The translations under genes were made by a program, and so were the position numbers. From Venatoribacter pacificus (GTDB lineage Bacteria; Pseudomonadota; Gammaproteobacteria; Pseudomonadales; Oceanobacteraceae): DNA of 64,000 bases. The stretch lies in NCBI RefSeq assembly GCF_025318105.1, contig NZ_JAOANI010000014.1:372001-436000 (forward strand). The letters are read 5' to 3'. This document shows positions 1-8,748 of the stretch, one piece after another (within the stretch, counting starts at the first letter, position 1; every line of letters starts with the position of its first letter). The notes under the pieces were generated by a model, which was not told where the DNA came from, did not search any database, and worked only from the letters and a program-made list of their open reading frames with translations.

Positions 1-690
1 GTACACCAGATCAATATCGTTAACCGCTAATTTGCGTTCGACGCTGGAGAGGCTGAAGCCATGATCTTTTTCAAACTGACGCAGCCAGTTGATGCGGGCG
101 TATTCGGCGTTGGCGACAATGAGAATGCGGTGGGTGTTGAGGTCTTCCAGTTTTTCCGGCGTTCCCCAGCGTTCCAGATACTCTTTAGATGCACAAATCA
201 CAATGCTTTGCTCAGCAACCGGTTTGGCGATTAAACGTGAATCCTCCAGCGAGCCAAGGCGCAGGGCAAAGTCGTAGCCTTCTTTAACAATATCCAGTGG
301 GCGGTCAGAAATGTGCAGATCGAAGCTGATGTCGGGGTATTTCTGCGCAAAATCGGTAAACATGCGCGCCAGCTCGCGGCGGCCGAAGTTCGACATGGCG
401 GTGATGCGCAGGCGCCCACGGGGGGTGATATCAAAGTCGGTCACCAGTTTTTCTGCTTCAGTGATCGACTCAAGGATATTTTCACAATGCTGATAGAACA
501 TCTGCCCGGCTTCGGTCGGGCTGACTGAGCGGGTGGTGCGGTTCAGCAGGCGCACACCGAGGCGTTCTTCCAGACCGCTGATCTGCTTGCTGACGGCCGA
601 TGGGGTCACGCCCAGAGAATCGGCTGCCGAAGTAAAGTTGCGCGAGCGCACGACGGCGACAAAGGTTTGTAATGAGTCGATTCGGGACAT
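1..690 (-). CDS. LysR-family transcriptional regulator (partial, C-terminus off the window)
   Basis: The minus-strand frame is open from the ATG at 690 to the window edge: 230 codons with no stop. Residues 1-60 form the LysR winged helix-turn-helix, including the recognition-helix stretch TPSAVSKQISGLEERLG and then LLNRTTRSVSPTEAG. The rest is the start of a periplasmic-binding-like effector domain, with a GRLRIT linker strand and the usual LDIVKEGYDFALRLG segment. About 65-70 residues are missing if it has the usual length near 300. The effector and target genes cannot be told from this fragment. The next gene upstream (EamA permease) lies on the same strand, so this is not the classic divergent LysR arrangement. 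Confidence 0.95.
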   Translation of the reverse strand, partial: MSRIDSLQTFVAVVRSRNFTSAADSLGVTPSAVSKQISGLEERLGVRLLNRTTRSVSPTEAGQMFYQHCENILESITEAEKLVTDFDITPRGRLRITAMSNFGRRELARMFTDFAQKYPDISFDLHISDRPLDIVKEGYDFALRLGSLEDSRLIAKPVAEQSIVICASKEYLERWGTPEKLEDLNTHRILIVANAEYARINWLRQFEKDHGFSLSSVERKLAVNDIDLVY

Positions 691-846
691 AATTAATGAT
701 TCATTCTTGGTAATCCATTAGAACGGTCATTATATTTAATTATTAGGAAATAATAAGCCTGTTTTGATCATAAATTAGACTTATATCTAAGAGAGCGACC
801 AGTTATGCCAGTTTCATTGTTATGCTGCTCTGCTGACGCGTCGTGC
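691..846. other. AT-rich intergenic region upstream of the LysR gene
   Basis: This 156-bp stretch is much more AT-rich than its surroundings, especially 715-790, with near-palindromic runs such as TTTAATTATTA. It must hold the LysR promoter on the minus strand and, probably, the end of the EamA transcript. I found no clear T-N11-A operator that I could assign, and no strong terminator. Confidence 0.4.
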
Positions 847-1800
847 TCAGATTTTGTCCGGTGCTGGTTCGGGCGGCAAGCCTGATGATGATCTGATGGA
901 AGTCTCAGAGCGTGATTTCGGCGCATACAGGTTGAGTAAACCGGCCAGTACAATCAGCAGCGCTCCGGCCCAGGTTGTCCAGGGCGGAATTTCGTCCCAG
1001 AACCACCATCCCATCAACGCGCCATAAATGACGGCACTGTAAACATAAACACCGACCTTGCCGGTTGGCGCGATGCGGTAGGCGCGGGTGAGGGCCAGTT
1101 GGCCGCTGGTGGCGACAATGCCGAGTGCCAGAAGCCACAGCCAGGTTTGATCAGGCACCGGCTGCCAGTTAACGATCGCGCCGGGAGCCGATACCAGTGC
1201 GGCGATCAGGCCAAAATAAAACACAATGCGCTGGCTGGATTCGGTTGCCGACATACGACGGATGGTGACTTTGGCCAGTGCTGCCAGAAATGCCCCGAGC
1301 AGACCAACCAACAGGGCGGTGCTGTAGCTGTCGCCGTTACTCAACATGGCAGGATGCTCGGCGCCGGGCTGTAATATGACGCTGACTCCGGCAAAGCCAA
1401 TCAATAAGGCCAGCCAGCTGTGGCGTCCGGCGGGTTCTTTCAGCCACCACAGCGCCAGCAGTGGCATAAACAGCGGTGCCGAGAGTTTTACCAGAAAAGC
1501 CTCAGTTAACGGCAGATGTGCCAGCGCCCAGAAATAACAGTACATGGCGCTGACGCCGACCAGTCCGCGCAGCAGGTGCCAGTGCCAGAGCTGGGTTTTC
1601 AGCTCATTCAGTCCGGTACGCAGTAACAACGGTGCCAGTACGATGAGTCCGGCAATATTGCGGAAAAAGACAATCTGTTCGGTAGACAGCACGCCGGAAA
1701 GATCTTTGACCAGCGCGCCCATGAGTGCCAGCAGGGCTTCTCCCAGCAGCAGGAATAAGGCGCCACGGCGCAGGGCATCGGTCATTGCGGGGGCTGTCAT
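847..1800 (-). CDS. EamA/DMT-superfamily inner-membrane transporter
   Basis: This 317-residue protein is almost entirely hydrophobic, with about ten predicted transmembrane helices in two repeated EamA halves (roughly residues 10-145 and 155-295). That layout and length are typical of drug/metabolite transporters (RhaT/YdcZ type). The ATG at 1800 is preceded by AGGACC on the minus strand, a reasonable ribosome site; an in-frame ATG five codons on is an alternative. The substrate cannot be predicted: family members export amino acids, nucleosides or other small metabolites. The C-terminal tail after the last helix is polar (KSRSETSIRSS) and probably cytoplasmic. Confidence 0.9.
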   Translation of the reverse strand: MTAPAMTDALRRGALFLLLGEALLALMGALVKDLSGVLSTEQIVFFRNIAGLIVLAPLLLRTGLNELKTQLWHWHLLRGLVGVSAMYCYFWALAHLPLTEAFLVKLSAPLFMPLLALWWLKEPAGRHSWLALLIGFAGVSVILQPGAEHPAMLSNGDSYSTALLVGLLGAFLAALAKVTIRRMSATESSQRIVFYFGLIAALVSAPGAIVNWQPVPDQTWLWLLALGIVATSGQLALTRAYRIAPTGKVGVYVYSAVIYGALMGWWFWDEIPPWTTWAGALLIVLAGLLNLYAPKSRSETSIRSSSGLPPEPAPDKI

Positions 1801-1841
1801 GGTTGGTCCTACGCTTTAAAAGGTGATTCGCGCCACTATAT

Positions 1842-1913
1842 AGATGTAGGCCCTGACACAGATGTAGGTCCTGACACAGATGAAGGCACTGACATAGATA
1901 AAGGTACCAGAAA
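1842..1913. repeat. 18-bp tandem direct repeat, about 3.5 copies
   Basis: Copies start at 1842 (AGATGTAGGCCCTGACAC), 1860 (AGATGTAGGTCCTGACAC), 1878 (AGATGAAGGCACTGACAT) and, decayed, 1896 (AGATAAAGGTACC). The array lies just upstream of the EamA start on its minus strand, so it sits in the promoter or 5' leader of that gene. No convincing ORF covers it. It may be a simple slippage array or a cluster of binding sites. Confidence 0.8.
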
Positions 1914-2039
1914 GTACTTTAACGAAGGCACCCGTCAATCTGTTCGCCGATTATACGCGATCAACGTGTCGTTAGCGGCGGTCTGTTGCGCTGTATCAAG
2001 ACGATTTCTATTAGTTTTACTAAATTTAATCTGCAGGGT

Positions 2040-2067
2040 GTTGAAAAAAATTAATCTGGTCGCATCT
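2040..2067 (+). promoter_or_regulatory. sigma32-like (heat-shock) promoter for clpB
   Basis: GTTGAA at 2040-2045 and TCGCATCT at 2060-2067 are separated by 14 nt. The sigma32 consensus is CTTGAA, 13-14 nt, CCCCATnT: the -35 matches at five of six positions and the -10 at five of seven scored. The position, about 60 bp before the clpB start, fits. It is clearly weaker than the htpG promoter in this window. The remaining 1914-2039 interval shows nothing I can name. Confidence 0.5.
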
Positions 2068-2127
2068 AAGCGGTAATGAATCAACTCTGCTCGGGACTGC
2101 CCTGAGCGTTTATTTGGGAGATTGAAT

Positions 2128-4713
2128 ATGCGTATGGATCGGTTGACCACCAGTCTGCAGAACGCCCTGGCCGAGAGTCAGAGTTTGGCGCTGGGGCAGG
2201 ATCATAATCAGATTGATACCGTTCACGTGTTACTGGCTTTGCTCGAACAACCGAGCAGCTCAGTGAAAGATGTGGTACGCCGTTGCGGTGCCAATGTCGT
2301 CGAACTTGGCCGAGCGCTGCGGACATTGCTTAATGACCAGCCTAAAGTCAGTAGCCCGGACGGCAATATTCAGCTGGCACCGGAGCTGGGTCGTTTGCTC
2401 AATCTGGCCGACAAAGAATCACAGAAACGCGGTGACCAGTATGTGTCGAGCGAAGTGTTTTTGCTGGTGGCACTGGATGATAAAAACAGCACCGGCAAAG
2501 CTCTTGCAGCCGCCGGGCTGAATAAAGAAGGTGTGAATAAAGCCATTAATGAAATGCGCGGTGGAGAAAGCGTGAAAGACGCCAACGCTGAAGATAACCG
2601 TCAGTCGCTGGACAAATACTGCATTGATTTAACCGAGCGTGCCGAAGCGGGCAAGCTGGACCCGGTGATTGGCCGCGATGACGAAATCCGCCGTACCATC
2701 CAGGTATTGCAGCGCCGTACCAAAAATAACCCGGTGCTGATTGGTGCGCCGGGGGTCGGTAAAACGGCCGTGGTCGAAGGGCTGGCGCAGCGTATCGTGA
2801 ATGGTGAAGTACCGGAAAACCTCAAGCATAAGCGCATTCTGTCGCTGGATATGGGTGCGCTGGTGGCCGGGGCGAAGTACCGAGGTGAATTTGAAGAACG
2901 GTTAAAAGCCGTATTAAAAGACGTCACCAAGGCCGAAGGCAGCATCATTCTGTTTGTCGATGAGCTGCATACTATGGTGGGAGCGGGCAAGGGTGACGGC
3001 GCAATGGATGCCGGCAATATGCTCAAACCGGCGCTGGCCCGTGGCGAGTTGCATTGTGTCGGCGCGACCACGCTGGATGAGTACCGCGAATTTATTGAGA
3101 AAGACGCGGCACTGGAACGTCGTTTCCAGAAAGTGATGGTGGACGAACCGAGTGTGGAAGACTCCATCGCCATTCTGCGTGGTTTAAAAGAACGCTATGA
3201 AGTGCACCACGGTGTGCAGATTACCGACAGCGCGATTATTGCCGCGGCCAAGTTGTCACAGCGCTATATTCCGGATCGTCGCCTGCCGGATAAAGCCATC
3301 GATTTGGTGGATGAAGCGGCATCGGTTATCCGTATGGAAATCGACTCCAAACCACAGGAAATGGATAAGCTTGAACGGCGTCTGATCCAGCTCAAAATCG
3401 AGCGCGAAGCCCTGCGCAAAGAAAAAGACGAAGCGGCGAAAAAACGCCTCAGCGATCTCAACGAAGAGATCAATAAAGCCGGACGCGCTTACGTCGAGCT
3501 GGAAGAAGTCTGGAAGAAAGAAAAAGCCTTACTTGAAGGTGCCAGCAAATCGAAAGAACAGCTGGAACAGGCAAAAATTGAAATGGAAGCCGCACGCCGT
3601 GCCGGTGACTTGCAACGCATGTCAGAGCTGCAGTACGGCCGTATTCCGGAGCTGGAAAAGCAACTGGCGACGGCGGCCGAAGCCGAGACGTCCGGCAAGC
3701 AGGAATTTACCCTGCTGCGCAATAAAGTAACCGAAGACGAAATCGCCGAAGTGGTATCGAAGTGGACCGGCGTACCGGTAACCAAAATGCTCGAAGGTGA
3801 ACGTGAAAAGCTGTTGCGCATGGAGGATGTGCTGCACCACTCGGTAGTGGGTCAGGATCAGGCGATTGCCGCCGTATCCAACGCGGTGCGCCGCTCCCGC
3901 GCGGGTCTGTCCGATCCGAACCGGCCGAATGGTTCGTTCCTGTTCCTGGGGCCAACCGGTGTGGGTAAGACCGAGCTGTGTAAAGCGCTGGCGACCTTCC
4001 TGTTTGACAGTAAAGACGCCATGGTGCGCATTGATATGTCGGAATATATGGAGAAACACTCCGTTGCCCGCTTGATTGGTGCGCCTCCGGGGTATGTTGG
4101 TTACGAAGAGGGCGGCTTGCTGACCGAAGCTGTGCGGCGTAAACCGTATTCCGTCATCCTGCTGGATGAGGTCGAAAAAGCGCACCCGGATGTGTTTAAC
4201 ATTCTGCTGCAGGTACTGGATGACGGTCAGTTAACCGATGGTCAGGGTCGCCGTGTCGACTTTAAAAACACCGTATTGGTGATGACGTCGAACCTGGGCT
4301 CGGATGTTATTCAGAGCATGTTTGCTGATAAACCTTATGAGCAAATGCGTGATGCGGTGATGGAGATTGTCGGCAGTCATTTCCGTCCGGAATTTATTAA
4401 CCGGATTGATGAGGCGGTAGTATTCCATCCGCTGCTGAAAGATCAGATCCGCGGCATTGCTGATATTCAGCTGGATCTGCTGCGCGGTCGTCTGAAAGAA
4501 CGCGATCTGGCGTTTGAGATGAGCGACGCGGCCATCAGCAAGCTGGTGGATGTGGGCTACGATCCGGTGTTTGGCGCGCGGCCATTAAAACGTGCGATTC
4601 AGCGCTGGATCGAAAACCCGCTGGCGCAGGATATTCTGTCAGGTAAATTCCTGCCGGGAACCACCATTGTCGCCGATGTCGATAATGACCAGCTGGTTTT
4701 CAAGGCCGGTTGA
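2128..4713 (+). CDS. clpB: ClpB protein disaggregase (Hsp104/Hsp100 AAA+ chaperone)
   Basis: ClpB works as a hexamer with DnaK/DnaJ/GrpE to pull polypeptides out of aggregates. The 861-residue length matches the family (857 in E. coli). The Clp_N repeat domain is at residues 1-145. The first AAA+ ring has Walker A GAPGVGKT at about 206, and the long coiled-coil middle domain (KLERRLIQLKIEREAL onward) covers about 405-525. The second AAA+ domain has GPTGVGKT at about 608, followed by the D2-small domain. I start at ATG 2128 (MRMDRLTT), which has GGGAG at 2116-2120 and matches the normal ClpB N-terminus; the TTG two codons earlier is unlikely. The gene is monocistronic, between a heat-shock-like promoter and a strong terminator. 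Confidence 0.98.
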   Translation: MRMDRLTTSLQNALAESQSLALGQDHNQIDTVHVLLALLEQPSSSVKDVVRRCGANVVELGRALRTLLNDQPKVSSPDGNIQLAPELGRLLNLADKESQKRGDQYVSSEVFLLVALDDKNSTGKALAAAGLNKEGVNKAINEMRGGESVKDANAEDNRQSLDKYCIDLTERAEAGKLDPVIGRDDEIRRTIQVLQRRTKNNPVLIGAPGVGKTAVVEGLAQRIVNGEVPENLKHKRILSLDMGALVAGAKYRGEFEERLKAVLKDVTKAEGSIILFVDELHTMVGAGKGDGAMDAGNMLKPALARGELHCVGATTLDEYREFIEKDAALERRFQKVMVDEPSVEDSIAILRGLKERYEVHHGVQITDSAIIAAAKLSQRYIPDRRLPDKAIDLVDEAASVIRMEIDSKPQEMDKLERRLIQLKIEREALRKEKDEAAKKRLSDLNEEINKAGRAYVELEEVWKKEKALLEGASKSKEQLEQAKIEMEAARRAGDLQRMSELQYGRIPELEKQLATAAEAETSGKQEFTLLRNKVTEDEIAEVVSKWTGVPVTKMLEGEREKLLRMEDVLHHSVVGQDQAIAAVSNAVRRSRAGLSDPNRPNGSFLFLGPTGVGKTELCKALATFLFDSKDAMVRIDMSEYMEKHSVARLIGAPPGYVGYEEGGLLTEAVRRKPYSVILLDEVEKAHPDVFNILLQVLDDGQLTDGQGRRVDFKNTVLVMTSNLGSDVIQSMFADKPYEQMRDAVMEIVGSHFRPEFINRIDEAVVFHPLLKDQIRGIADIQLDLLRGRLKERDLAFEMSDAAISKLVDVGYDPVFGARPLKRAIQRWIENPLAQDILSGKFLPGTTIVADVDNDQLVFKAG

Positions 4714-4774
4714 TTTTGAAGGGTTAAATCCCGCCGGTTAATTCCAGCGGGGATAGCCGCGTTATGCAAGCCGC

Positions 4775-4809
4775 AAAACCCCCGTTGCAGTCTCTGTAGC
4801 GGGGGTTTT
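4775..4809. terminator. Bidirectional-looking intrinsic terminator after clpB
   Basis: AAAACCCCCG (4775-4784) pairs perfectly with CGGGGGTTTT (4800-4809) across a 15-nt loop, leaving a T-run at the 3' end. It closes the clpB transcript. A TATACT hexamer at 4813-4818 just beyond may be the -10 of the next operon, though I see no good -35. Confidence 0.85.
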
Positions 4810-4873
4810 GTGTATACTGCGCTCATCTTTATTTTTACCCTGCGAATGCAATTGTTACGGAGGACGGATCGTG

Positions 4874-5317
4874 ATGTTTCGTTTATCGCAGCCGCTGAGG
4901 CTGTTATTGGCTGTTTTACCGGTCACCCTGCTGAGCGCCTGCACCACGGTGATGCCAACCAATCTGCCGCTCAGCACCATGGATCAATGCGCCGCAGAGG
5001 AAGGTGTCAGCCTGCGCTTTAATGCACTGACCATCGCCCTGGGTGAGCGTCCGCACAGCGGTTATGGTATTGATCTGGTGGGCCAGCAGCAGAGGGACGG
5101 TGAATATCAGCTGATGTTCCGCGAACGTTATCCGCAGCCCGGCATGAATTACGCTCAGGTCATTACTTCACCCTGCTTGCAGGTGATTCTGCCGGCGGGC
5201 TGGCATCATCTGACAGTAACCGATCAGCTCAGTGGCCGAGAGTGGGCGTTTACTCCGCAGGAGCCCGTTAAAAAACACAACCCGCTGAACACGCAGGCGC
5301 CTGTGAAAGCCCCATGA
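4874..5317 (+). CDS. Putative lipoprotein of unknown function, upstream of ruvC
   Basis: The 147-residue product begins with a basic, hydrophobic signal ending in LLSAC, so Cys23 would be the lipidated residue of a lipoprotein. The remainder is a short soluble domain with no motif I recognise. GGAGG at 4859-4863 serves the ATG at 4874 or the adjacent GTG at 4871; a much earlier TTG lies inside the terminator and is rejected. The stop overlaps the ruvC start in an ATGA, so the two are translationally coupled, although a functional link to Holliday-junction processing is not implied. Confidence 0.75.
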   Translation: MFRLSQPLRLLLAVLPVTLLSACTTVMPTNLPLSTMDQCAAEEGVSLRFNALTIALGERPHSGYGIDLVGQQQRDGEYQLMFRERYPQPGMNYAQVITSPCLQVILPAGWHHLTVTDQLSGREWAFTPQEPVKKHNPLNTQAPVKAP

Positions 5318-5829
5318 TTATTCTTGGCATTGACCCGGGATCACGCATTACCGGTTTTGGTGTGATTCGTCGTACGGGCCAGAAAATTGAGTACATCGTC
5401 AGCGGCTGTATCCGCACCGGCGAAGGGGAATTGCCCGGCCGGCTGAAAAAAATCTACGACGGCGTCAGCGAGTTAATCACAACCTACCAACCCGAACAGT
5501 TTGCTATTGAGCAGGTGTTTATGGGTAAAAACGCCGATTCTGCGTTAAAGCTCGGGCAAGCCCGTGGCGTGGCGATTGTAGCCGCGGTGCAGCAGGGATT
5601 GCCGGTGGCTGAATATGCGCCGCGTACCATTAAACAGGCGGTGGTCGGCAAAGGTGGAGCGGCGAAAGAACAGGTGCAACACATGGTGCAGTATCTGTTA
5701 AAACTGCCCGGCATCCCCCAGGCGGATGCCGCCGATGCGCTGGCTATTGCCATTTGTCATGCCCACACCAGCGCCAGCCTGATGGCTCAGGCCGGGGTGA
5801 AAGGCGTAACCCGTGGACGGATGCGCTAG
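5314..5829 (+). CDS. ruvC: Holliday junction resolvase RuvC
   Basis: RuvC is the dimeric endonuclease that cuts four-way junctions brought to it by RuvAB during recombinational repair. At 171 residues it has family length. The four metal-binding acidic residues are all present: D7 (in LGIDPGS), E66 (AIEQVF), D138 and D141 (ADAADALAIAICHAH), at the same positions as in E. coli. It overlaps the upstream lipoprotein gene by four bases and lies 85 bp before ruvA. I saw no LexA box in front of ruvC or ruvA, so SOS control here is not evident. Confidence 0.98.
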   Translation: MIILGIDPGSRITGFGVIRRTGQKIEYIVSGCIRTGEGELPGRLKKIYDGVSELITTYQPEQFAIEQVFMGKNADSALKLGQARGVAIVAAVQQGLPVAEYAPRTIKQAVVGKGGAAKEQVQHMVQYLLKLPGIPQADAADALAIAICHAHTSASLMAQAGVKGVTRGRMR

Positions 5830-5914
5830 CCTCCTGAGCGCTACCTTCCATTGAGCCGCCCCGGTCATACTGGTAGGCTAGGCCGCTTTCCAGTTATGCA
5901 GTCAGAACGCAATC

Positions 5915-6526
5915 ATGATCGGACGATTACAAGGCGTTATCCTTGAAAAACAGGCACCGGAACTGCTGCTCGACGTCAATGGCGTGGGCTATGAGATTCA
6001 GGCACCGATTTCGACCTTTGCCATGCTTGGCAAAACCGGCACCCAGGCCGTGCTCTATACCCACCTGGCCATTCGTGAAGATGCTCATCAGCTGTATGGT
6101 TTCAGCGATAAAAGCCAGCGCACCTTGTTCCGTACCCTGATTAAGGTCAGCGGCGTTGGCCCGAAGCTGGCGCTGGCGATTCTGTCCGGAATGGACGTCC
6201 ATGCCTTCGCCGTCTGTGTTCATAACGAAGATGTGACGGCGCTGACCAAATTACCCGGTGTCGGTAAGAAAACAGCGGAGCGGTTAATTGTTGAAATGCG
6301 TGACCGCCTGATTGAATGGCAAGCCCCGGCACCGCTATGGGCCGCCGCAGACAATGCCGAAAAAGCGTCGCAGGATAACCTGCTGCGCGAAGCCGAAGGG
6401 GCGCTGGTGGCGTTGGGTTATAAGCCGCAGGATGCCGCCAAAATGCTCAATAAAGTAAGCACCGGTGTCGACAGTGCAGAAGAAATGATCCGTCTGGCGC
6501 TGCGCAGCACGCTGGGTACTCAATAA
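5915..6526 (+). CDS. ruvA: Holliday junction branch-migration protein RuvA
   Basis: RuvA binds the four-way junction as a tetramer and loads the RuvB motor. The 203-residue product has the N-terminal OB-fold (MIGRLQGVILEK, GVGYEI), the central pair of helix-hairpin-helix motifs (LIKVSGVGPKLALAIL and LTKLPGVGKKTAERLI), and the C-terminal RuvB-contacting domain (ALVALGYKPQDAAKML). An eight-base gap separates it from ruvB. The 85-bp gap before it holds no obvious regulatory motif. Confidence 0.98.
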   Translation: MIGRLQGVILEKQAPELLLDVNGVGYEIQAPISTFAMLGKTGTQAVLYTHLAIREDAHQLYGFSDKSQRTLFRTLIKVSGVGPKLALAILSGMDVHAFAVCVHNEDVTALTKLPGVGKKTAERLIVEMRDRLIEWQAPAPLWAAADNAEKASQDNLLREAEGALVALGYKPQDAAKMLNKVSTGVDSAEEMIRLALRSTLGTQ

Positions 6527-6534
6527 GGTGGCCT

Positions 6535-7560
6535 ATGATTGAAACTGACCGCTTTATCAGCCCCCAGCCGCAACCGGCGGAAGAACATCAGGACCGTGCC
6601 ATCCGGCCGAAATCGCTGAGCGATTATATTGGCCAACCCCATGTGCGCGAGCAGATGGAAATTTTTATTGGTGCGGCACGGGCGCGTAACGAAGCGCTGG
6701 ATCACACCCTGGTATTCGGCCCGCCGGGTCTGGGTAAAACCACGCTGGCGAATATTATTGCCGAAGAAATGGGCGTGGCGATTAAATCCACCTCCGGCCC
6801 GGTGCTGGAAAAAGCCGGTGATCTGGCCGCCTTGCTGACCAACCTGGAAGAAGGCGACGTTCTCTTTATTGATGAAATTCACCGCCTCAGTCCGGCGGTG
6901 GAAGAAGTCCTGTATCCGGCGATGGAAGATTATCAGCTGGATATTATGGTTGGCGAAGGCCCGGCGGCACGGTCAATTAAAATTGATCTGCCGGCGTTTA
7001 CCCTGGTGGGCGCAACCACCCGCGCCGGTTTGCTGACCTCGCCACTGCGTGATCGTTTTGGCATTGTGCAGCGCCTTGAGTTTTATAACATCGCCGACCT
7101 GACTCATATTGTGTCGCGTTCTGGCCGCCTGATGAAACTTGAAGTTGATGCCGGTGGCGCCAAAGAAATTGCCCGCCGCGCGCGCGGAACGCCGCGTATT
7201 GCCAACCGCCTGTTACGCCGTGTACGTGATTACGCTCAGGTAAAAGGCGATGGCACCGTGGATCACGCCTGTGCCGATGCGGCGCTGAATATGCTCAATG
7301 TCGATGTGCAGGGCTTTGACCATATGGACCGTCGTTTGCTGCTGACGCTGCTGGAAAAATACGATGGCGGCCCGGCGGGCGTTGACAGCCTGGCGGCCTC
7401 CATTGGTGAAGAACGTGACACCATTGAAGATGTGCTGGAACCGTATTTAATGCAGCAGGGGTATATCACCCGTACGCCACGCGGACGCATGGCGACCAAA
7501 CTGGCCTATTTGCATTTTGGTCTGGATTTACCGGCCCGTTTTAATCAGGATGCGCCGTAA
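6535..7560 (+). CDS. ruvB: Holliday junction branch-migration ATPase RuvB
   Basis: RuvB is the hexameric AAA+ motor that drives branch migration with RuvA. The 341 residues include Walker A GPPGLGKTT at about 62-70, Walker B LFIDEIHRL, the sensor-1 region LVGATTRAG, a conserved arginine region (PLRDRFGI) and the C-terminal winged-helix (YITRTPRGRMAT). The AAGGTGG just before the ATG is its ribosome site and overlaps the ruvA stop. The next gene, ybgC, starts one base after the stop, so ruvAB probably lead into the Tol-Pal operon. Confidence 0.98.
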   Translation: MIETDRFISPQPQPAEEHQDRAIRPKSLSDYIGQPHVREQMEIFIGAARARNEALDHTLVFGPPGLGKTTLANIIAEEMGVAIKSTSGPVLEKAGDLAALLTNLEEGDVLFIDEIHRLSPAVEEVLYPAMEDYQLDIMVGEGPAARSIKIDLPAFTLVGATTRAGLLTSPLRDRFGIVQRLEFYNIADLTHIVSRSGRLMKLEVDAGGAKEIARRARGTPRIANRLLRRVRDYAQVKGDGTVDHACADAALNMLNVDVQGFDHMDRRLLLTLLEKYDGGPAGVDSLAASIGEERDTIEDVLEPYLMQQGYITRTPRGRMATKLAYLHFGLDLPARFNQDAP

Positions 7561-7561
7561 T

Positions 7562-8032
7562 ATGGCATTTGCCTGGCCGCTGCGCGTTTATATCGAAGAC
7601 ACCGACGCCGGTGGCATTGTCTATTACGCCAATTATTTCCGCTTTCTGGAACGGGCGCGTAGCGAATGGCTGCGTACGCTGGGCTATAGCCAGGAGCAAT
7701 TGCGTCATCAGGATGTGTTATTTGTGGTGCGTGAGGTTCAGGCCAAATACCTGAGCCCGGCACGTCTGGATGATGAACTTCTGGTGTCGGTGGCCGTCGA
7801 ACACAGCCGCAAAGCGAGTCTGGTGCTGAGCCAGAAAGTCTGGCGCAAAAATGCAGCAGCCGGGCAGGGCGCTGAGGCGCCGCAAAAATATCTGGTAGAG
7901 GCGAGCATTACCATCGCCTGTATCACCCAGGCCGGACGTCCGCAGGGCGTACCGGCAGAAATACTCAAACGGATGACGGCCGTGGCCGCTTATCCGTCCG
8001 AACCTAATGATGAATGTCAGGAGCCGTTGTGA
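7562..8032 (+). CDS. ybgC: Tol-Pal-associated acyl-CoA thioesterase YbgC
   Basis: YbgC is a hot-dog-fold thioesterase encoded at the head of tol-pal operons. The signature EDTDAGGIVYYANY is present, and by alignment to E. coli YbgC the catalytic aspartate is D15. The product is 156 residues from ATG 7562; ATG 7550, four codons earlier and inside ruvB, is an equally possible start because neither has a strong Shine-Dalgarno. Its stop overlaps the tolQ start (GTGA). A link between this enzyme and phospholipid metabolism is known only in general terms. Confidence 0.93.
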   Translation: MAFAWPLRVYIEDTDAGGIVYYANYFRFLERARSEWLRTLGYSQEQLRHQDVLFVVREVQAKYLSPARLDDELLVSVAVEHSRKASLVLSQKVWRKNAAAGQGAEAPQKYLVEASITIACITQAGRPQGVPAEILKRMTAVAAYPSEPNDECQEPL

Positions 8033-8748
8033 ACGAGTCTGTTTCTATTTTTTCGCTGATTGTCCATGCAAGCTTTGTTGTGCAATTAGTGATGCTGATG
8101 TTGCTGGCCGCCTCGGTGATGAGCTGGGTAGTGATTGTGCAGCGTACCCGTTTGTTGTCCGCCAGCCGTGAGCAGTTACACGACTTTGAAGAGCGCTTCT
8201 GGTCGGGTGTGGATCTCAACGATCTGTACCGTGAGTGTCAGCAGAAAGCCGTCCCCAGTGCGGTTGAAAATGTCTTTATGGCTGGCCTGAAAGAATTCGG
8301 CAAAATGCGTCAGCAAAATACCAATGACCCGGATGCGGTGATGGCCGGTGTACAGCGTGCGATGCGTATTGCCATTACCCGCGAATCGGAACTGCTGGAT
8401 ACCCACCTGCCATTTCTGGCAACCGTCGGTTCGACCAGTCCGTACATTGGTTTGTTCGGAACGGTATGGGGCATCATGCACTCCTTCCAGGGCCTGGCCA
8501 GTGTTAAGCAGGCGACCATTGCGACGGTTGCACCGGGCATCTCTGAAGCGCTGGTGGCAACGGCTATGGGCCTGTTAGCGGCGATTCCGGCGGTTATTTT
8601 CTACAACCGCTTTGCCAGTCGTGTCGATCAGACCATTACCGGTATGCACACCTTTGCCGATGAATTCTCGTCATTGCTTTACCGTCAGGCGCATAAAATT
8701 CAGCAGGCGGTAAAAGCGGAAGAGAAAAAGGCGGCGGAGAAAAAATAA
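8029..8748 (+). CDS. tolQ: Tol-Pal system inner-membrane protein TolQ
   Basis: TolQ forms, with TolR, the proton-driven motor that energises TolA during outer-membrane constriction at division. The 239 residues have the MotA/TolQ/ExbB layout: one N-terminal helix (about 10-35), a cytoplasmic domain, and two C-terminal helices (about 130-195) containing PYIGLFGTVWGIMHSF and ATAMGLLAAIPAVIFYN. I choose GTG 8029 because AGGAG lies 5 bases upstream and the protein then aligns with the family start; the ATG at 8014 would put the ribosome site inside the gene. The C-terminus is Lys-rich. The gene overlaps tolR by one base. Confidence 0.97.
   Translation: MNESVSIFSLIVHASFVVQLVMLMLLAASVMSWVVIVQRTRLLSASREQLHDFEERFWSGVDLNDLYRECQQKAVPSAVENVFMAGLKEFGKMRQQNTNDPDAVMAGVQRAMRIAITRESELLDTHLPFLATVGSTSPYIGLFGTVWGIMHSFQGLASVKQATIATVAPGISEALVATAMGLLAAIPAVIFYNRFASRVDQTITGMHTFADEFSSLLYRQAHKIQQAVKAEEKKAAEKK

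Noticed and set aside
5830..5914. LexA box before ruvAB, expected by analogy with E. coli
   Set aside because: No CTGT-N8-ACAG or close variant is present in the gap or just before ruvC.
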